Part shown: piece after piece, positions 1 through 11,425 of the stretch
Layout of the letters: every line of letters starts with the position of its first letter
Position numbering within the stretch: position 1 is the stretch's first letter
Source: Aulostomus chinensis
Lineage: Eukaryota > Chordata > Actinopteri > Syngnathiformes > Aulostomidae
NCBI GenBank assembly: GCA_037954235.1
Contig: JBBMOA010000009.1
Span: 24,322,626-24,386,625, forward strand
Length of the DNA stretch: 64,000 nt
Reading direction: 5' to 3'
Translations under genes and position numbers: made by a program
The notes under the pieces: model-generated
The model's input: the letters and a program-made list of their open reading frames with translations, nothing else
Database searches by the model: none
What the model was told of the DNA's origin: nothing

Positions 1-19
1 ATTAAAAAGGTGACACAAT

Positions 20-112
20 GGAACAAGTTATATCTTGTCAGTTGACTTGAGGCCACAAGTCCAACTTAATGCCTTTATTAAGTTATTTAAGCCACGAGAT
101 ATAACTTGTTCC
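20..112. repeat. Perfect 16-bp inverted repeat with nested hairpin
   Basis: The arm at 20-35 (GGAACAAGTTATATCT) is the exact reverse complement of 97-112. Inside the 61-nt loop a second inverted pair, AACTTAAT at 63-70 and ATTAAGTT at 78-85, makes a nested stem. A degenerate third copy of the arm (AGATATAACT) follows near 138-147. The shape suits a small fold-back (MITE-like) element or an RNA hairpin. I do not recognise the family. Confidence 0.6.
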
Positions 113-1692
113 TTTAATGTTGTTATCTAATGGCCAAGAGATATAACTAAGTTATTTTACTATATATACTAAATATATACTAAATCGTGAGAACAAGTTG
201 AATCTTTTGGCGTCAAAATGAGTCCTTCTCTCTCTCTACGGCCACTCCAGGGTGAATTCGACAGCATGTATATACTTTACAGTCAAGTAACAATCAGTGT
301 GGTCACATCTACAGGATTGTGTGATGAGTCTCATCCATGGGTCCGACCCCGCTTTCCTTCAGGATGATAAACTTCATTATTTCCTTCTCCCTCTTTCTCC
401 CCTGACGTCCCTACGTCAAGATTATCCTCCGAGAATAGACGAGAGAAGGCTGATCCTCTCACTCACACATTCAGGTGGATGTGGGTTTTCTGCAGCACTT
501 TGCCTGTGCTGAGAAAAAAAAAAAAATAGCACACAAGCGGTCCTTCTCAGAGCGGAAAACTCAACCACGGACATAAAATTCATTTTCAAACAAAAGGGGC
601 CGGTGCATCATTAAAAATTGATCCGCATCCTTTATTAATGCCCTCATTAACATGTCTGTTCTGCTGCCACATGAATAGTGTGCAGAAAGGGAAGAAGCCA
701 CTTGTACAAAAGTACTTCATCCCCATATCCTGTTGGTATTATTGCTTCCACGCAGGGCTGCTTGGAGGGGCTGCTACCTTGACAAAGCCAGAGACAAGTT
801 TGGCTTTCCTTTGAACTCAATCTTACGTAAGCTGTTGCGAAAGTCGCTGGGTTAGGAGATCTGACACTGAGCCATGTTCAAATATTTGAGTTTTATTTAT
901 ATTTAACTCGATAAAGAGTATTGTATTTGAAGAGGTTCTGTTGACAACTAAACAGGAGAAGAAAGAAAATGTTTAGTTCATTAAATGACAAAATCCACAC
1001 GATGTCACACGGACCTGAACGAGCAGCACCAGTGAGGGGGGGGAGGGCACCTGGGTGGGAAAATATATGATTCCTCTGACACTGTTACTTCACATTTCAC
1101 GTCACTATGATGAAAATAACTTGAAAAAGAAGGTAAGAGATGGACATAAACTCCAGGCCACAATGGTAGGATCAAAACAGTTTTACAAATACACTTAAGA
1201 GAACTGGAGTACATGTAAGGGGGTTACTTTTTTTTGTAGAAGTAGTTTTTTGAATCTACATCACATGAGTACAGCTACTGTACTCCCCTTCATCTAAGAT
1301 AATAACTTAAAATCAATGGATACACGTTTTATTCTTTCAACTCTAATTACTTTCCATTAGAGCAGTGGCTCAGTGGGCTGAGATTCAACTTAATTTGATT
1401 TCTAAGGCACCGACTCATAACAGATGTTATCTCAGGACATTTTTCATAAAGATGAGATGTAAACCATGCCGAGATAGTGCTTGGCACAGTCACGAACACA
1501 ACCAGGCTTGAGCTGAGCGGCCATCTGCCTCGACCAGTCAGCTCTGAAGGAGAGAGGAGGAGGGCAGGAGAAAAATAGCACAGAGCACTCTTCAAATAGA
1601 GGTATGAACGAGCAACCATCATACAAAGGCAATAACACTCCATCCTGTTTGTTAGCAGGATATCTCAAAAACTATTGCATGGATTTTGTTTA
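113..1692. other. Intergenic, no gene seen
   Basis: AT-rich sequence with short open frames only, none showing a known domain or convincing splice sites. It lies beyond the 3' end of prdm2. Confidence 0.5.
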
Positions 1693-2067
1693 GTGGTGCA
1701 GTGGTCAGCACTGTCGCCTCACAGCAAGAAGGTTCCAGGTTCCAGTCCCGGCTCCAGCACAGGATCTTTCTGTGTGAGTCTCCATGTTCTCCCTGTTCCT
1801 GCGTGGGTTCTCTCTGGTACTCCAGCTTCCTCCCACAGTCCAAAGACATCAAGAGAGGACGAGGCTGATTGATACTCTAAATTGACTGTAGGGGTGACTG
1901 TGAGTGTGAATCGTTGTCTGTCTGTATGTGTTGGCCCTGTGATGGACTGGTGACCTGTCCAGGGGGAACCCCACCTCTCACCCGACGGCTGCTGGGATAG
2001 GCTCCAGCCCCCCCCCCCCCCCCCGCGACCCTTAACAGGATAAGCAGAAGACAATGGATGGATGGAT
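1693..2067 (+). mobile_element. tRNA-derived fish SINE, full length, older copy
   Basis: The head carries an A-box-like TGGTGCAGTGG and a decayed B box (GGTTCCAGTCC). The body contains the segment typical of this fish family around the phrase CTCCCACAGTCCAAAGACAT, followed by a poly-C run and an ATGG-repeat tail. Imperfect 12-bp flanking duplications (GGATTTTGTTTA near 1681-1692 and GAATTTTGATTA near 2068-2079) mark the insertion. A second, cleaner copy lies at 53,640-54,010 on the other strand and a fragment at 63,195-63,339. The family name is not certain from memory. Confidence 0.75.
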
Positions 2068-2079
2068 GAATTTTGATTA

Positions 2080-4900
2080 AGTTTATAACAAGAGATCAAC
2101 TTTTGGAGGGAATCTGTATCAAACTGTAGAGACTGTTCTAGGTCATTGGCAGGATAAGCTGTGAGCGATGTTTATGGACATGCAGGCAAAAAAATCAATC
2201 AGCTTCCTTGAGTCTAGTGAAAAGATTCCGACTCCCGGAAATCATCCTGACCTATTTTCGATACAATGGTGGTTATCTTTTTAAAAAAAAAAGTCATAAT
2301 ATTTTGTTGAAATTCAATGAGGCGATGTGTTTTCATCAGAGAGATCAATATTAAGCTACCCTAGATGGTTCGGATCAGGAAGAATTATTTTTGGCGGTTT
2401 GGAGAAACACATTTTGGTGGTGCCATGTTCACAGTCCATGTACACGTGGCCTCCTAGGCAATTGAAGGGATTTTTTTTTAATTGCAAAACAACCACCACT
2501 TCTGCCAATAATACTAATAAATCTGTTGAGCTGAATAATAGAGGCAGAAGGCAGCTGCCAACACTTTACAGATCCAGAGGCAGAAATAGCTGCAGAGAGC
2601 GACAGGAAGAGAGAGGAGGCTGTGAAAACTACGCGACAGAGAAGATGCAGTTGGTAATAGTCAGATCTGCAGCTGTGTGCAGCATGCAAACACAGCATTG
2701 CAGTTTGAAATTACTGCTGCCTGAGAGCTCCGGAAGATGTTATACTGAGGATGGTTTGTTGTTGCAGGTAACCTGGCACCGGTAGAACTCCGAAATTCAA
2801 TCATCTGCCAGCCAGTTTGGATTTAAACACCAGGGAGCTGGAAACTTATTCCCAGATATTGAATTTTGTCAGATAGGACATTTTTTTTATCATCTTTCAC
2901 CGTTTCAAAAATATGCTTTACAAGTGATGTTTCATGTGTTCCAACAATCAAAGAAAAGAAAAAAAAAATCCCCTGTGTTGATTTGTCAGGAAAGCACTAA
3001 AATGTTCTGAGGAGTGGACTTATAAACTTAACCGACGAGAAAATAGAGCCACAATCCTCCACACAAGATGAAACGGCAGCGGACCAAAGCAGCTCACTTT
3101 ATCCGCTGTTGCTAAGTAATGTGCATCTGCATTTTATTACTACAGCCATGACACAGGGGGGTGAATATCCCAGGCTGATGTACAGCACAGTCACGGTCTC
3201 CAACTCATTCGCGTAATATCAAGTCGTAAAAAAACAAAAAAAAAAAACCACCATCCCCTAGACCCTTCTAATATTTCCCTGTAACAAATAAAAGAGTCTG
3301 CATAACTGCCAAAATCCAATTAAATTCATGCCCACCGAGCTGCAGTGATGAACAATTAACTCTCAGCAAAGATTAGTTCTGTCTGCTAATGTTTGACAGA
3401 GAGGGTGCTGACACCAGCCAGCTCCTTGACCAGCCCCTGCAGACAGTTGGAGCTGTAGCCTTGTTTAGAGTTATGATACACCGCTTAACTCTGTGTGAAT
3501 TTATCACAATTTGGTCATTCAGACGTGGGCTGCGAATGCAACTGCGGGTTCTTTGAGTAAATCCCTCAAAGAGCTGTCACGACCGAGTCAAACCAAGATG
3601 ATGATGCTCCTCCTCAGGATCGCATCTGCGGTAAACAACCACTCCGTGACTTTAAGTGTAAAGCCAGACATGCCAGTAGAGCAGGGCGCCTGGCCTCACA
3701 GAATCTGGAGTTAGGACACATAACTAACATGCTGTGTCCTACAGAGCCGTCCTTATTGAGATAAAACAAAAGAATAAGCTGGAGAAGTCAATGCCCACTG
3801 TGACACTGAGGCCAAAACGTCAGATCACAACCCTACAATACTGAATGTGTAATGTGCCCAAAGGAACCACAAACTAGTCCTGAGAGACACAACCAAGGGC
3901 CCAGTAATGACACCGACGTGTTGCTGTACACGAGGAAGGAGGAAACAAGGTCACGCCCTGTAGTGATCCCCACCTACCAGCTAAACATCACCGCGCCAGG
4001 AAAGACACACTGTTTGGCGCCGCCACAGAGACCCTGCATTTGAGTCCACAGAGACACGCCCATCGCTGATGTCAGCAGGCAGTCAGACAAGAGTGCTTCA
4101 GTTGAGGGTACTGATGTATTGATAGCGGAATCTTTTTTTTTTTAACTCCTGAATCTCTGCAAACATCCAGAACTGGATTGGGCTCTAAATTGAGCACAAT
4201 TACACGGATATTGAACTGACACACCCGACGTATTTGGATTGAGGTCCAACACTTTGAGGAAGCTCAAGTGTTTAAATTGAATCTTCTAAATTTCGAGAGG
4301 ATCAGATGTACTGGTGTTGTAGTCAACATAATACCATCGATATTATGTTGTTGTTTTTTTTTTTTAAATATGACAGACTACCATAAAATAGAAAATGTGA
4401 AACATAACTTGCCAGCCTTTTAATGTCTGGATTGTTTTGTTTGTCCTTTGGCCATTTCCAACCTTATAACCTCTGTTCTAGAAGGGAGATAATAGGATGG
4501 TGGAAGTGCGCCATATTTATTCTTCATTTTAAATAACTACAGATCACGGGCTGGCAGCAGCTCTAGAAAGTGTTCTACGTCCATGTTAGATTTCTGGTGG
4601 ACAGAATGTGTTGAAAATAGCACAAAAACATGTTCACATCAAGTGGGGTTTTTTTCAAAGAGAATGTAGGAGTGAATCTCTGAGATGCAGTGGTATTACA
4701 AAATCCCAGCATCAGCTCCTCTGCTGCAGAGGTTGAAGTGAGGAAAGTGCGCCGCCATGTGGACACTTTGTTTCCCTGCAAGCCCTCACTTCAAACTGAG
4801 CTCGACAAGAGCCGAATTTCAGCAACAGTATTTAATCGTGACTATGAAAGGGATATAAACAGTTTTGATTAATTTTACTTTAAAGCTCCACACAAACACG
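2080..4900. other. Intergenic, no gene seen
   Basis: No exon with a recognisable protein family was found on either strand. The stretch holds short A or T homopolymers and scattered short open frames that look like chance. It lies downstream of prdm2. Confidence 0.45.
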
Positions 4901-7050
4901 TAATCTTAACGCTCTGTTTATTTTGACCACTCACTGGAAAAACAAAAATTTAGTGCAAATCAAACATAACCATTCAGAGATGTATGACATGATTTTAAAT
5001 TATCAATAAATATACATGACTCATTTTACACTTTGAAATGCTCAAAGCACTTTTCACAGTTAAATAACAGTCTCACAGTCCGTCCTGTACACCCGACACA
5101 CTTCAGTCCGTGTGAATGAGGGAAATACTACCAGCAAGGGCTGAAAAGGCAAAAATGTTGAGAAAAAAAAAAAAAATCAATCCTCATATACAGACAATTG
5201 TCAAGCTCTCAAGTAACAGATTTAATTCAACCAAATTAAATTTGAAACATAATGAAATAACTACCCTGTATAGCGCTGGTTCTTGAACCTAGTAGCTTGT
5301 TAACATTTCAAGCAAAGGGACACGATGCATTACGCTCACTGTCTGAGATGAGTTACAAGCTGCAACAGTCATTTTCATAGTTCAGTAGAAACATCCAGCA
5401 GAGATTACCCCGTGATCCGTCCGTCACGACCCTTTTGTGATTTATATACCTTGAACTTCATTGTACACACGACACAGAAAACTGTAGACAATCGTTACAC
5501 AGAATTTAAACATTGATGAAGTGCTCGTATTCTACAGATGACAATTAGTAGTAACTGAACAGGAAAAAAACAACAACATATTTTTGACAAATATTTTAAG
5601 AGACAGGTGCAAAATGAAGCCTAAAAGCTAAGTGGACTATTGGAAAGGTTTCTGGTTTTTCGGAGGATATGCAGCTGAGCCCGGCATCGACTCTAAATGT
5701 GCTCTTGTTATTCTAAGAGTGGCACAGATGCATCCAAACTCTGCCGAATAATACATAGTAATTTGTTTGGGGCCGCAAGTGCTTCATCAACCTGGAGAGT
5801 TTTTCTATACTTTGAGAATTCATTACTTCAAAATCCATCATGATTTGGCTGCATTAGGAAGCATGTTTTATCACACCATCAGTCCAGGGCTGCACAATTC
5901 CGGGGGGAAAAAAATTAAAAAGAAAAAAAATCGAAGAGGAATTATTTTGACTGATATTGCAGTTGTAATATTTGAGGGAATGTTAACTTTTACATCATTA
6001 TTCTTACTTTAATTGAAAATCCCACAAGAATGATATTGGTGGGCTCACTGTCAAACAAAGATTACTTCTTCAGTCTGCAGAAGACATGGAGGCTGCAGTT
6101 TATCTGCAGCACAACAAGATTTAATCTGAAGTTGTATTTTGACACACAACTCCTTCCTTTTATTTCATACTCGCAGTATGTAATTTCATTAATTTTGCAG
6201 CCCTTCATCTGTGTATTCTCTTTAACAATTGAACAGACATTCAAATAAATATATTAAGGTCTTCCGCCATGTGGTAAACGCTTAATTACATTTATTCTTT
6301 TTCACCTGTATGCCACATTTAGTCCTGTCATATAAACATCTGATGGCACATAAACCTGTTCACTTTCAGACAAACAGACAGTAAACAGGCCAACTAGAAT
6401 ATTTACAGCTCTGATTTGCCAAGGCTGCAGCGTTAATTCTACCAAATGTTACATTCACATCAATAACAATACTGACTTCCCTAATAGACAGTGCTGGTAT
6501 CCTCAACATACATTTTGAAAGGTAGCTTGTAGCGAATGTTACACTACTGTACTCGAAGTATCTACCGTAGGATTCCAAAACAGTTTTTCACATTTTCATT
6601 TACTTTGGACATGTCTTTCATGTAATTACGTTTGTTATTGTCCTCTCACGTCAAAAAGAAACAGCACATTCGGTGCTGAAGGCCCCATTCCATCAACCTT
6701 AACCTTCAAAAATAAACGTAGCTGTAGTACAAGCTCACAGCATGCAGAGACTACTTTAAACAAAAAAGGCCACACAGAACAGATAAGGAAAAGTGCAAAT
6801 GCATGCTGACGATGATTGCCACCTGCCTTCCTCTCTAAGTAGCCCGTCAAGTCAGAGATGAGGCTCAGTTCCTCCCATTTCCCTTACGTTTTGTGACAAG
6901 TAGCAGTCAGACTAACTTCAAAGTGCAAATCCAATATGTTGGCAGAAAGATTAGCAAACGGAGGAATCTACAAAACTCTGAGCAAATACAAAAATCATTT
7001 GAATGCTCAGTTTAACATGACCAGTCGCAGCAGTGTCCTCGGTTGTCCGT
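4900..7050 (-). other. AT-rich region below prdm2, possibly a long 3' UTR
   Basis: This stretch is AT-rich and lacks coding signals. It could be intergenic, or an extended 3' UTR if the polyadenylation signals at 7051-7082 are bypassed. A minus-strand AATAAA lies near 4917-4922. There is no decisive evidence either way. Confidence 0.25.
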
Positions 7051-7082
7051 TTTATTACCCATCCTCACGTCAGTCATTTATT
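7051..7082 (-). terminator. prdm2: Candidate prdm2 polyadenylation signals
   Basis: Two minus-strand AATAAA hexamers lie at 7077-7082 and 7051-7056, about 90-120 nt into the predicted last exon. Further copies at 7224-7229 and 7243-7248 fall inside the predicted intron. Which one is used cannot be told from sequence. Confidence 0.35.
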
Positions 7083-7170
7083 GTACAGTATAATGCAGTC
7101 TGGGCCAATGGGATTTACAGTGTGATAAGCAGTTCTACCTCATTTGAAGGCACCCCCGTACATCAGAGTC
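7083..7170 (-). other. prdm2: Probable last exon of prdm2 (5' part)
   Basis: On the minus strand a strong acceptor (long T-rich tract ending CCTTTCAG) sits at 7171 and opens an exon at 7170. It pairs with the donor GTAGGT at 7349-7354, giving a 184-bp intron. If the main reading frame is right this exon is 3' UTR. In the +1 frame it adds a short tail ending GGAFK-stop (see findings). The 3' end is uncertain. Confidence 0.5.
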
Positions 7171-7354
7171 CTGAAAGGAACAAAACACAACAGAAATGAG
7201 ATTACTTACCATTATCTGGTTGGTTTATTAAAGCCTACTTCATTTATTCACTCCTCCTACCTCTAATACCTGCACAAATGAGCAAATACCATCCCTATAA
7301 ATTTGCATCGAATCACTTGTCAATGTCCTTTTAACTTGAATGCGTTTGACCTAC

Positions 7355-7387
7355 CTGATGATGCTCTGTTGGGCTGCTGATTCATCT
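7355..7387 (-). other. prdm2: prdm2 3' UTR up to splice donor
   Basis: Thirty-three bases separate the TGA stop of the long reading frame from the donor CAG|GTAGGT. A stop this close to the last junction should not trigger nonsense-mediated decay under the usual 50-55-nt rule. Confidence 0.5.
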
Positions 7388-10300
7388 TCAAGCTTTGGCG
7401 CCTTGCTCAGAGCTGCTGGCAACTGCTCCAGTTGCGTCTTCTCGGCCCGGAGAGGGAGGCAGCTCATCCTTCTGTGGTTCAGTCTGACGTGGTTTCACTA
7501 TGGTGATTTTAATGGGGATCCCTTTAACGCTATGCTGGACTCTGCTGTACTGGCGCATGGAGGGGTTGAAAGTGCGAACCATGGGAAGGTCGTTCAGATG
7601 GGGAGTCTCATTTTTTGGTTGTGTGCTCTCCTTTATGATTATTTTACTTCTCTTGTTTGAAAAGACAGTCTGCACTGGCAGGATGGCGGGCCTTTTAGTA
7701 GACGTTTGAAGTCTGGTTCTGTGCTGAGGTGACGCTTGTTTCTCTTCAACGTGAGAAACCCCACGATGTAAGCGGCCATTGTTTTCCTTGGTCACAGAGA
7801 CTCCCCCTTCCTTTCTTTTCTTTTCTTTAGTTTTTTTCGGACATACTGCCATGTGTTTGGTTCTGCTGCGGCGCATGGTGAACTCCCTGCTACAGTGGGG
7901 GCAGACAAACACCTCCTGGTCATCACCCTGTGACGGTTTATTTGAAGAAGAGATAGACTTGTTCCTCTGTGGCATGACCCTTTGGACCAGCTTTTTCTTC
8001 CTTTTGGTCAGCACTTTGAACTTCGCTTTCACTGCTGACTCCTCGTTAGTTTTGGACCTGTGTGACTGACTGGCTCTGTTTGAAGTATTAGATTCATTCG
8101 TCGGATTGCTCGTTGACAGCACTCCATTTTGGGTTTTTGCGAAATGGCGTAGCGGGATGGGATTCTTCTTGGGCGTGTATCGTCTTTTATCACTTGCATT
8201 TGCACAAGCCAGGATATGCTTGTGTAGCTCTGGCATGTTGTCAAAGCTCTTTCCACACTTGGTGCACCGGATAGCTGTAGTAAAGGTTTGTGGGATGTTG
8301 TGGGTGGTGAAGTTAGTAGCTGAAGCAACAGAGCCAGCAGGCGATCTGTTATGGTAAGGAAAGGGTGGAGGCTTGAAACTGGGGTAATGCTGGTTAATGC
8401 CAAGACGGACATCAGGCCCTTTGAGTTTGCCTCCATCTGAGGCCATGACTTTTATAGATGTAAACAGTTCCTCAGCAGCCACATCGACTTCATTCTCTTC
8501 TTTCTTCACCAGTTTCTTGGGTTCTTCGAGAGCATCAGGCACCGAGGGTTCTGGGCTGACTTTTACGGAGTTGTTATAGTTCTGAGGTCTTAGTTTTCCC
8601 TTTTCTTCCTCTGTGTATGTACACTGTTGACTCGGATGCAATTCTTCCTGATGCTGTTTCAGATTGCAAAGGTAGACGAAGTCTTTAGTGCAGGCGCTGC
8701 AAACGTAAGTCTTGTCAACACCGTGGAGATTTGCTCGATGATCAAGCAAAGCAGAGGGTTTGTCAAAGAGCAGAACGCAGAACTCGCATTTGTAGGGCCA
8801 TTCGTCAGCATGGTCGGACACGTGATGGCCTAGCTCTTTCATTGAATGGAAAAGCTTATGGCAAACATTGCAGATGAAGTTCTTGGTAAAACTCTGGTGT
8901 TGTACATCACTAGAGGTGTTATTGGGGGATTCTTCTTCTTCTTCAGTTTTCTCAGAGGAAGTTGAGGTTTTAGTGGCAATATCAGCTACGGGAACAGAGT
9001 TGTTAGCAGGTTCCTCTTCTTTTGTATTTGGGGTCTCCACTTTAACAACTGGTTCTGGATCAGGATGAGATTCCTCCACAGAAGGACAATCAGATATCAC
9101 TGAGGTGGTGGTAGACATGGTCACCGATTCTGCAATGGAGGACATGAGCACTGTAGGGTCAACAGCTGTCGGGTTGGGCACTGATACAATCTGTTGCTGC
9201 TCTATGTGGTTAACAACCATCTGCGTAGGTGCTGGTGGCTCTGGGTTTTCCTGTAAGGTAATGGCAGCAGGGACAACACTCCCCGGGGTTTCTAGAGCTA
9301 TTGTGCACTCTATCAACACTGTATTACTCGTGATGTTGTAAGAGTTGATGAGGGAATCGTTTAAAGTTACAGAGGGTGTAAATGGCACCTGTGACACAGG
9401 CACAGATTCAACTAAAGGGGGGTTGAGAGTAATTTGATCTGTGAGAAACACATGGCCAGGTAGATTCAGAGTGGGGTCAAGGGGCTGCGAGAGAGTGACG
9501 AGGTTGGCAGAGTTTGTCGTGGCAAAAGCAGCAGATAAATCACACTCTGAGGAACTTAATCCATTTTCTGTGCAAATAACTAAGGGCTCAGGAGATATAT
9601 TTGGAGCCAGTACTTGGATTGGTTGGCTTGAAGAGTTGGAAATAGGCGGTGGTGGAGCCAAAACAGTAATTAACGAAGGAGCTGTGGGGAGCACACCGTG
9701 TGAGGCTGGGGAAGCAAAAGCGATGGTGCATGGTGACGCTGGCTGCAAAGGGACAGGGGTAAGAGAGCCAGGTGTGGGAGCCAGAGAACTTGAAGGAAGT
9801 GCAAGGCCATAAACGAGTCCTCCTCCCACAGGATCCACCATCTCAGAACCTGTAACTATGGTGAAGTCTGTGACTAGAGGGGTCTCAGGATTTCCCAGAG
9901 TTACATTTTGCTCTCCGATATTCATTACAGCCTTGTCCACCATGCTGGTGTTTGATTTCCCTTCTGACTGTAAAACAGCCTGTAACACTAAATTTGATGT
10001 CATCTCAGATTCATCTAGGGTCTTTTTTTGCAAACTTAAATCAAGCACAGCATCATTTAGAGCTTCATCTTCACTTCTTTTCACTGCATTGGAGAGATCT
10101 AGTGGTTGCTGGTTACAGGAATTACCACCAGTTATGGGAGGCCAGTTCTCTGTTAAAACAGGAACCACTGCTGGTTCCTCAACAAACTGAGATGCATTAT
10201 CATTCTCACTAGCTGTTTGGAGCTCTGGGGAGCTATACGGGGTCTCTATCTGTCCTACACTTGAAGCATCACTGTCGCCTGCATCAAGCGTAGCCGTTTC

Positions 10301-11425
10301 CTCACTAGATGTTGAGGTTTGCTGTGGAGATCCAGTCCTTCTTTTAAACCTTCCTGTCCCAGCAGGCAGGCCAGACAGAGAAACAGGTGAACAAGGCTTC
10401 TGGCCATCTGTTACCAGGGCGAGTGTAGGTTTAAGGCCATCCTGCTTCTCCAGGAGCTGCTTTAGCTTAGGGGATAGAAACACAGTTGTTCTTTTCTTCT
10501 GCACAACTGTTGACTCTGTTTTTTCTATTAAAGAAGATACGAGTGATGATGAGGAAGAAGATACAACCACCTCAGACTCCAGTTCTGTTTTAATTTGTGG
10601 TAACAGAGGTGGTGTTGCAGTTCTTCTCTTGGCAGGCCCTTGACCAGGTATCTCTTTGCCTGAAGCTGAATCTGATTTCAAAACCTGGCTTATTTGGTTT
10701 GGGTCAAGAATTAGGGCGTCGAGTCCAACTAAAGTCGAAGACCCAGAATGAATTTCAGCCGGTTCACAGCCGCTAACTTTACTTGTTGACACTATTTTTC
10801 CATCGATGTAAAAGCTGAGATTCTCTGAAATATTGCTGGAGACATCTAACATATATTGCTCTCTTTGCTCCCCTTCGTTCTCTAGCACACCTGCAGGTGC
10901 TGTGTCGTCACAAAGCTCCGTTTCCTGTTGTGATGCTGCGATGAATATCCTCTGAGGGTTTTTCTCCTGGGCCAGCTCAGTCTTTTCTACACATGTCAGT
11001 TGCAGATGTTGCATGTGGATCCTGCGCTCATGCTCTCGCTTGCTGGTTAGAGTGCTGAATTTCTTTTCACAGTACTTACAAGCATGACGCTTGTGTAGTA
11101 CTCCCTGTTTGTCTGGCTGAGCAACGTGGTCTCCAGCAGACGAAATGGAAACGTTTAAGCTTGAGGGGGATGAAGTGTGACGTTGTGCGACTGAACCTGC
11201 TGAATCCAAAGGCTTTTTATTCTCCTGCTGCTGCTGACCTAAATTTGAACCAGAAGATGCGTCGCTCTTCTGTGCATCTGTCTCATGGTGGATGTGCATG
11301 TGTCGTTCCAGGCCTTGTTTGCTGGTGAAACTTCTCTCACAGTGCTGACAGGCAAAAGAGTCCCAGTTTCTCGCAGGATGCTCATGAGGATCTGGATAAC
11401 ATGAATTAGGTGTGTCTGGTTCCAT
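7388..11425 (-). CDS. prdm2: PRDM2 (RIZ)-family zinc-finger protein, large exon, no PR domain visible
   Basis: This single exon encodes 1,345 residues. Known PRDM2 proteins are nuclear zinc-finger regulators; the long form carries an N-terminal PR (SET-like) domain. Visible here: an N-terminal C2H2 finger with Cys26, Cys29, His42 and His46 (QHCERSF...GLERHMHIHH); a second finger with Cys116, Cys119, His132 and His137; the conserved block SSNISENL.FYIDGKI; a PLDLS CtBP-binding motif near residue 440 followed by VLDLSLQKK; Pro/Ser/Thr-rich linkers; three tandem C2H2 fingers at about 848-928; the hallmark segment RLGINQHYPSFKPPPF and TTHNIPQTFTTAIRC leading into a C2HC-type finger near 1050; and a last C2HC finger near 1173. 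Mammalian PRDM2 has three N-terminal fingers and I see two. The ATG at 11,425 is chosen because an in-frame TAG lies 25 codons upstream. Identity as prdm2 is firm; whether it is the a or b paralogue is not known. Confidence 0.93.
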   Translation of the reverse strand: MEPDTPNSCYPDPHEHPARNWDSFACQHCERSFTSKQGLERHMHIHHETDAQKSDASSGSNLGQQQQENKKPLDSAGSVAQRHTSSPSSLNVSISSAGDHVAQPDKQGVLHKRHACKYCEKKFSTLTSKREHERRIHMQHLQLTCVEKTELAQEKNPQRIFIAASQQETELCDDTAPAGVLENEGEQREQYMLDVSSNISENLSFYIDGKIVSTSKVSGCEPAEIHSGSSTLVGLDALILDPNQISQVLKSDSASGKEIPGQGPAKRRTATPPLLPQIKTELESEVVVSSSSSSLVSSLIEKTESTVVQKKRTTVFLSPKLKQLLEKQDGLKPTLALVTDGQKPCSPVSLSGLPAGTGRFKRRTGSPQQTSTSSEETATLDAGDSDASSVGQIETPYSSPELQTASENDNASQFVEEPAVVPVLTENWPPITGGNSCNQQPLDLSNAVKRSEDEALNDAVLDLSLQKKTLDESEMTSNLVLQAVLQSEGKSNTSMVDKAVMNIGEQNVTLGNPETPLVTDFTIVTGSEMVDPVGGGLVYGLALPSSSLAPTPGSLTPVPLQPASPCTIAFASPASHGVLPTAPSLITVLAPPPPISNSSSQPIQVLAPNISPEPLVICTENGLSSSECDLSAAFATTNSANLVTLSQPLDPTLNLPGHVFLTDQITLNPPLVESVPVSQVPFTPSVTLNDSLINSYNITSNTVLIECTIALETPGSVVPAAITLQENPEPPAPTQMVVNHIEQQQIVSVPNPTAVDPTVLMSSIAESVTMSTTTSVISDCPSVEESHPDPEPVVKVETPNTKEEEPANNSVPVADIATKTSTSSEKTEEEEESPNNTSSDVQHQSFTKNFICNVCHKLFHSMKELGHHVSDHADEWPYKCEFCVLLFDKPSALLDHRANLHGVDKTYVCSACTKDFVYLCNLKQHQEELHPSQQCTYTEEEKGKLRPQNYNNSVKVSPEPSVPDALEEPKKLVKKEENEVDVAAEELFTSIKVMASDGGKLKGPDVRLGINQHYPSFKPPPFPYHNRSPAGSVASATNFTTHNIPQTFTTAIRCTKCGKSFDNMPELHKHILACANASDKRRYTPKKNPIPLRHFAKTQNGVLSTSNPTNESNTSNRASQSHRSKTNEESAVKAKFKVLTKRKKKLVQRVMPQRNKSISSSNKPSQGDDQEVFVCPHCSREFTMRRSRTKHMAVCPKKTKEKKRKEGGVSVTKENNGRLHRGVSHVEEKQASPQHRTRLQTSTKRPAILPVQTVFSNKRSKIIIKESTQPKNETPHLNDLPMVRTFNPSMRQYSRVQHSVKGIPIKITIVKPRQTEPQKDELPPSPGREDATGAVASSSEQGAKA

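Noticed and set aside
1719..2099. 126-residue minus-strand frame
   Set aside because: It lies entirely within a SINE and includes a poly-Gly run from its C homopolymer.
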